The notes beneath the pieces were generated by a model, which saw only the letters and a list, made by a program, of their open reading frames with translations, ran no database searches and was not told where the DNA came from. A stretch of 64,000 nt of DNA from Maricaulis sp. (lineage in GTDB: Bacteria; Pseudomonadota; Alphaproteobacteria; Caulobacterales; Maricaulaceae), in contig NZ_JADFAJ010000001.1 in NCBI RefSeq assembly GCF_015665295.1, forward strand, positions 1 to 64,000, given 5' to 3'. The position numbers and the translations under genes are program-made. Of the stretch, positions 62,107 through 64,000 are shown piece after piece (positions within the stretch are counted from its first letter, which is position 1; every line of letters starts with the position of its first letter).

Positions 62107-62727
62107 TCAGGCGGCTTGCAGCAAGCCTTCTGCCTCAAGCGCCGCCTGCACGGCAGGACGCGCCGCGACCCGCGCCTGGTAGGCCGCCAGTCCGGGGTGA
62201 TCCGCAAGGCCGATTTGCGTCGGACCGGTCCAGTTGGTCAGGGTGAAAAGATAGGCGTCCGCGATGGTGAACACCTCGCCGGTCAGCCAGGACCGCCCGT
62301 CGGCGAGCGCCGCCTCGACCATGTCGAGCCGAGACTTCACCTTCTTGATGGCTGCCTGCCGGGCTTCATCACTCGACCCCGGCGTGAACAGCGGGCCGAA
62401 GGATTTGTGCAGTTCCGACGACAGGAAGGTCAGCCATTCATTGACGCGGGCGCGCGCCGCCGTGCCGGCTGCCGGAGCCAGACCGGCCTCGGGATGACTG
62501 TCCGCGATGTGCTGGACGATCGCCGCGCCTTCGGTCAGCGGCAGGGCTTCACCGATCTCGAGCGCCGGGACATAGCCCTTCGGATTGATATTGCGGAAAC
62601 GGTCACCGCTGGCGACCAGCTTTCCGGACGCCAGATCGACCTGGATGAGTTCGACGGGCAGGCCCGCCTCACGCAGTACGATATGCGGAGACAGCGAGCA
62701 GGCGCCAGGGGAGTAGTAGAGTTTCAT
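62107..62727 (-). CDS. Glutathione S-transferase (beta class)
   Basis: 206 residues. The N-terminal thioredoxin-like domain begins MKLYYSPGACSLSPHIVLREAG, with the beta-class Cys10, and has NPKGYVPALEIGEALPLTEGAAIVQHIAD. The helical C-terminal domain includes FTIADAYLFTLTNW. It conjugates glutathione to electrophiles or acts as a peroxidase in the cytosol. The nitronate monooxygenase gene is 33 bp upstream in the same direction, so the two may form an oxidant/xenobiotic operon. Confidence 0.92.
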   Translation of the reverse strand: MKLYYSPGACSLSPHIVLREAGLPVELIQVDLASGKLVASGDRFRNINPKGYVPALEIGEALPLTEGAAIVQHIADSHPEAGLAPAAGTAARARVNEWLTFLSSELHKSFGPLFTPGSSDEARQAAIKKVKSRLDMVEAALADGRSWLTGEVFTIADAYLFTLTNWTGPTQIGLADHPGLAAYQARVAARPAVQAALEAEGLLQAA

Positions 62728-62760
62728 CAGACTTGTCCTTTGCTGGTGATGAAGGGGCAG

Positions 62761-63834
62761 TCAGGCAGCGACATGGGTCGCTGCCGGGGCCGTGAGGTCG
62801 GCCATCAGATCGCCGACGCGGCGATGCTGGAGCAATGGCGCGCCCTGGCCGGCATAGAGCGAGGCAAAATCCTCGTCGCCGGCGGCAAGGGCGGCACGTT
62901 TGAGATGTCCCAGGAACCAGGCCTGGACCGGGAAGGGCGGCAGGCGATCGGCCCGCGCTTCCATTTCGGCAATGACCCGATTGGGAATCCCGCGCGCAAG
63001 GCGGCCGGTATAGGCGCGGGTGAGCACGGTCTGGCGGGCCCGGTCGCTGAACAGCACGTCCCGGTGGGCGTTGTTGGTGCCGGACTCAGCGCAGGCGAGA
63101 AAGGCGGTACCCAGCTGGGCCGCGCCGGCCCCCAGAGTCAGGGCTGCATCGATGCCGCCCCTGTCGGCAATACCGCCGGCCGCGATCAACGGGCGCTTGA
63201 TCCGGCTGGCGATCTGACGGGTCAGCGGCAGCGTGCCGACCAGATTGTTTTCCGGCGGCTCGAGGAAGGCCGGGCGATGCCCGCCGGCTTCAAACCCGGT
63301 CGCCAGGATCAGGTCAATGCCGGCCGCATCCAGCGCCTCGGCCTCGGCCAGCGTTGTCGCGGCGCCGAGCGTCAGGATGTCGCGCACCCGGCAGGCTTCG
63401 AGAATGCTCCGGTCCGGAATGCCGAAGACAAAGGAGAAAACTCGCGGTCGGGCTTCCAGCACCGCGTCGACCTGGTCGACAAAGCGCGGATGGTAGCGCC
63501 GTTGCGGCTCTGGTCGTTCCAGACCGTACTCGGCAAAGAAGGGCTGGAAGACCGGCCAGACTGCGTCGTAGGCATCGGACGAAAGACTGTCGCCACCGGG
63601 ATCATGATCCGAAATCCACAGATTGAGCGCGACCGGTCCATCTGTTGCTGCGCGCAAATCCGCGGCGAGCGCATCGATCCCGTCCGGCTCAAGGATATGA
63701 GCCCCGAACGAGCCGAGCCCGCCGGCGTTGGCGACAGCGGCCGCGAGCTCAACCGTCGACAGACCTCCGCCGAACGGCCCCTGGATGATGGGGTGCGACA
63801 GACCGATGCGCTGTTGAACTTCGGTTATGGGCAT
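62761..63834 (-). CDS. Nitronate monooxygenase (NPD family flavoprotein)
   Basis: 357 residues, FMN-binding TIM barrel. HPIIQGPFGGGLSTVELAAAVANAGGLGSFGAH at the start, FVFGIPD, DLILATGFEAGGHRP and PLIAAGGIADRGGIDAALTLGAGAAQLGTAFL are the family motifs, including the catalytic His in EAGGH. It oxidises nitronates or similar toxins with FMN. Possibly co-transcribed with the GST gene. Confidence 0.9.
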   Translation of the reverse strand: MPITEVQQRIGLSHPIIQGPFGGGLSTVELAAAVANAGGLGSFGAHILEPDGIDALAADLRAATDGPVALNLWISDHDPGGDSLSSDAYDAVWPVFQPFFAEYGLERPEPQRRYHPRFVDQVDAVLEARPRVFSFVFGIPDRSILEACRVRDILTLGAATTLAEAEALDAAGIDLILATGFEAGGHRPAFLEPPENNLVGTLPLTRQIASRIKRPLIAAGGIADRGGIDAALTLGAGAAQLGTAFLACAESGTNNAHRDVLFSDRARQTVLTRAYTGRLARGIPNRVIAEMEARADRLPPFPVQAWFLGHLKRAALAAGDEDFASLYAGQGAPLLQHRRVGDLMADLTAPAATHVAA

Positions 63835-63884
63835 GCCGTTTCCCTCCTGTGCATTGCCGTCGGGGGCACAGGTGGGGCGCGGAC

Positions 63885-63897
63885 TTACGAAATGTAA
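63885..63897. promoter_or_regulatory. Short inverted repeat, possible operator
   Basis: TTAC GAAAT GTAA in the divergent region between the nitronate monooxygenase gene and the gene starting at 63966. The arms are short and it may be chance. Confidence 0.25.
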
Positions 63898-63965
63898 CCA
63901 TGTCTCTTTCGGTTATCGGTATTTTGTACTATCCCCCTGGTAAGCCACTTACCGGATGACCCGTC

Positions 63966-64000
63966 ATGCTCAAACGCCGCCGCAACCAGGCCCCGCCGCT
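63966..64000 (+). CDS. Start of an unidentified gene, cut by window end
   Basis: ATG CTC AAA CGC CGC CGC AAC CAG GCC CCG CCG gives MLKRRRNQAPP, open to the window edge, with CCGGATGA upstream. It is divergent from the nitronate monooxygenase gene. The basic N-terminus fits many families (for example a TetR regulator or a membrane protein); too short to identify. Confidence 0.4.
   Translation, partial: MLKRRRNQAPP

Overview
The window is about 64 kb of high-GC (mid-60s %) alphaproteobacterial chromosome. The organism is most likely a marine prosthecate bacterium of the Maricaulis/Oceanicaulis (Hyphomonadaceae-Maricaulales) kind. This is inferred from the gene families present: a Xanthomonas/Caulobacter-type TonB receptor, DUF2125 and TIGR02302 proteins, a HIG1 protein near the cobalamin adenosyltransferase and etfBA, the phaR/phaB pair, a TorF-like porin, and argH-lptM. 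No alignment could be run. Coding density is high, with many 4-bp ATGA overlaps. No prophage, integrase, insertion-sequence transposase, CRISPR array or rRNA is visible.

Layout. 0-3 kb: the 5' end of a secreted protein built of NPFFGDI heptads, tRNA-Arg(CCT), then a deoxysugar 2,3-dehydratase (EvaA-like) coupled to a GT61 glycosyltransferase. 3-11 kb: a minus-strand run of housekeeping and lipid enzymes (zinc ADH, pgeF-selO, an HSL esterase, DUF924-acyl-CoA synthetase, a duplicated DUF417 membrane protein). 11-17.5 kb: tRNA-Leu(CAA) with a 95-bp tandem duplication behind it, exoD, dsbB-coq7, a chemoreceptor, a TorF-type porin, a STAS protein and an HNH nuclease. 17.7-20 kb: an esterase, a GIY-YIG nuclease gene bracketed by two inverted 130-bp palindromic elements, and gluQ.

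20-27 kb: a Rieske oxygenase, HIG1 protein, serine hydrolase, cobalamin adenosyltransferase, YceI and etfBA. 27-34 kb: an amidohydrolase, a membrane AraC regulator, and a phytase divergent from a TonB receptor, with a possible Pho box between them (phosphate scavenging). 34-45 kb: TlpA-type thioredoxin divergent from argH, lptM, TIGR02302, a His-tailed zinc-ribbon protein, ftsEX, ydcF-plsC-DUF2125, and hisC. 45-50.7 kb: methyltransferase, gloB, cupin, phaB/phaR (PHA storage) and small orphan proteins.

50.7-56.5 kb: cell-surface glycan genes (two GT2, a GT39/ArnT-like transferase and an O-antigen-ligase-like protein) with an HMG-CoA lyase between them. 56.5-62 kb: thrS-yidD-NifU-like-hypothetical-cysS on the minus strand, divergent from folE, whose leader is strongly structured. 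62-64 kb: a GST, a nitronate monooxygenase and the first codons of a new gene.

The most unusual structures are the GIY-YIG/palindrome unit, the NPFFGDI repeat protein, the duplicated DUF417 protein, the folE leader, an orphan terminator at 34.0 kb that suggests a small RNA, and a small ORF broken at a T9 tract.
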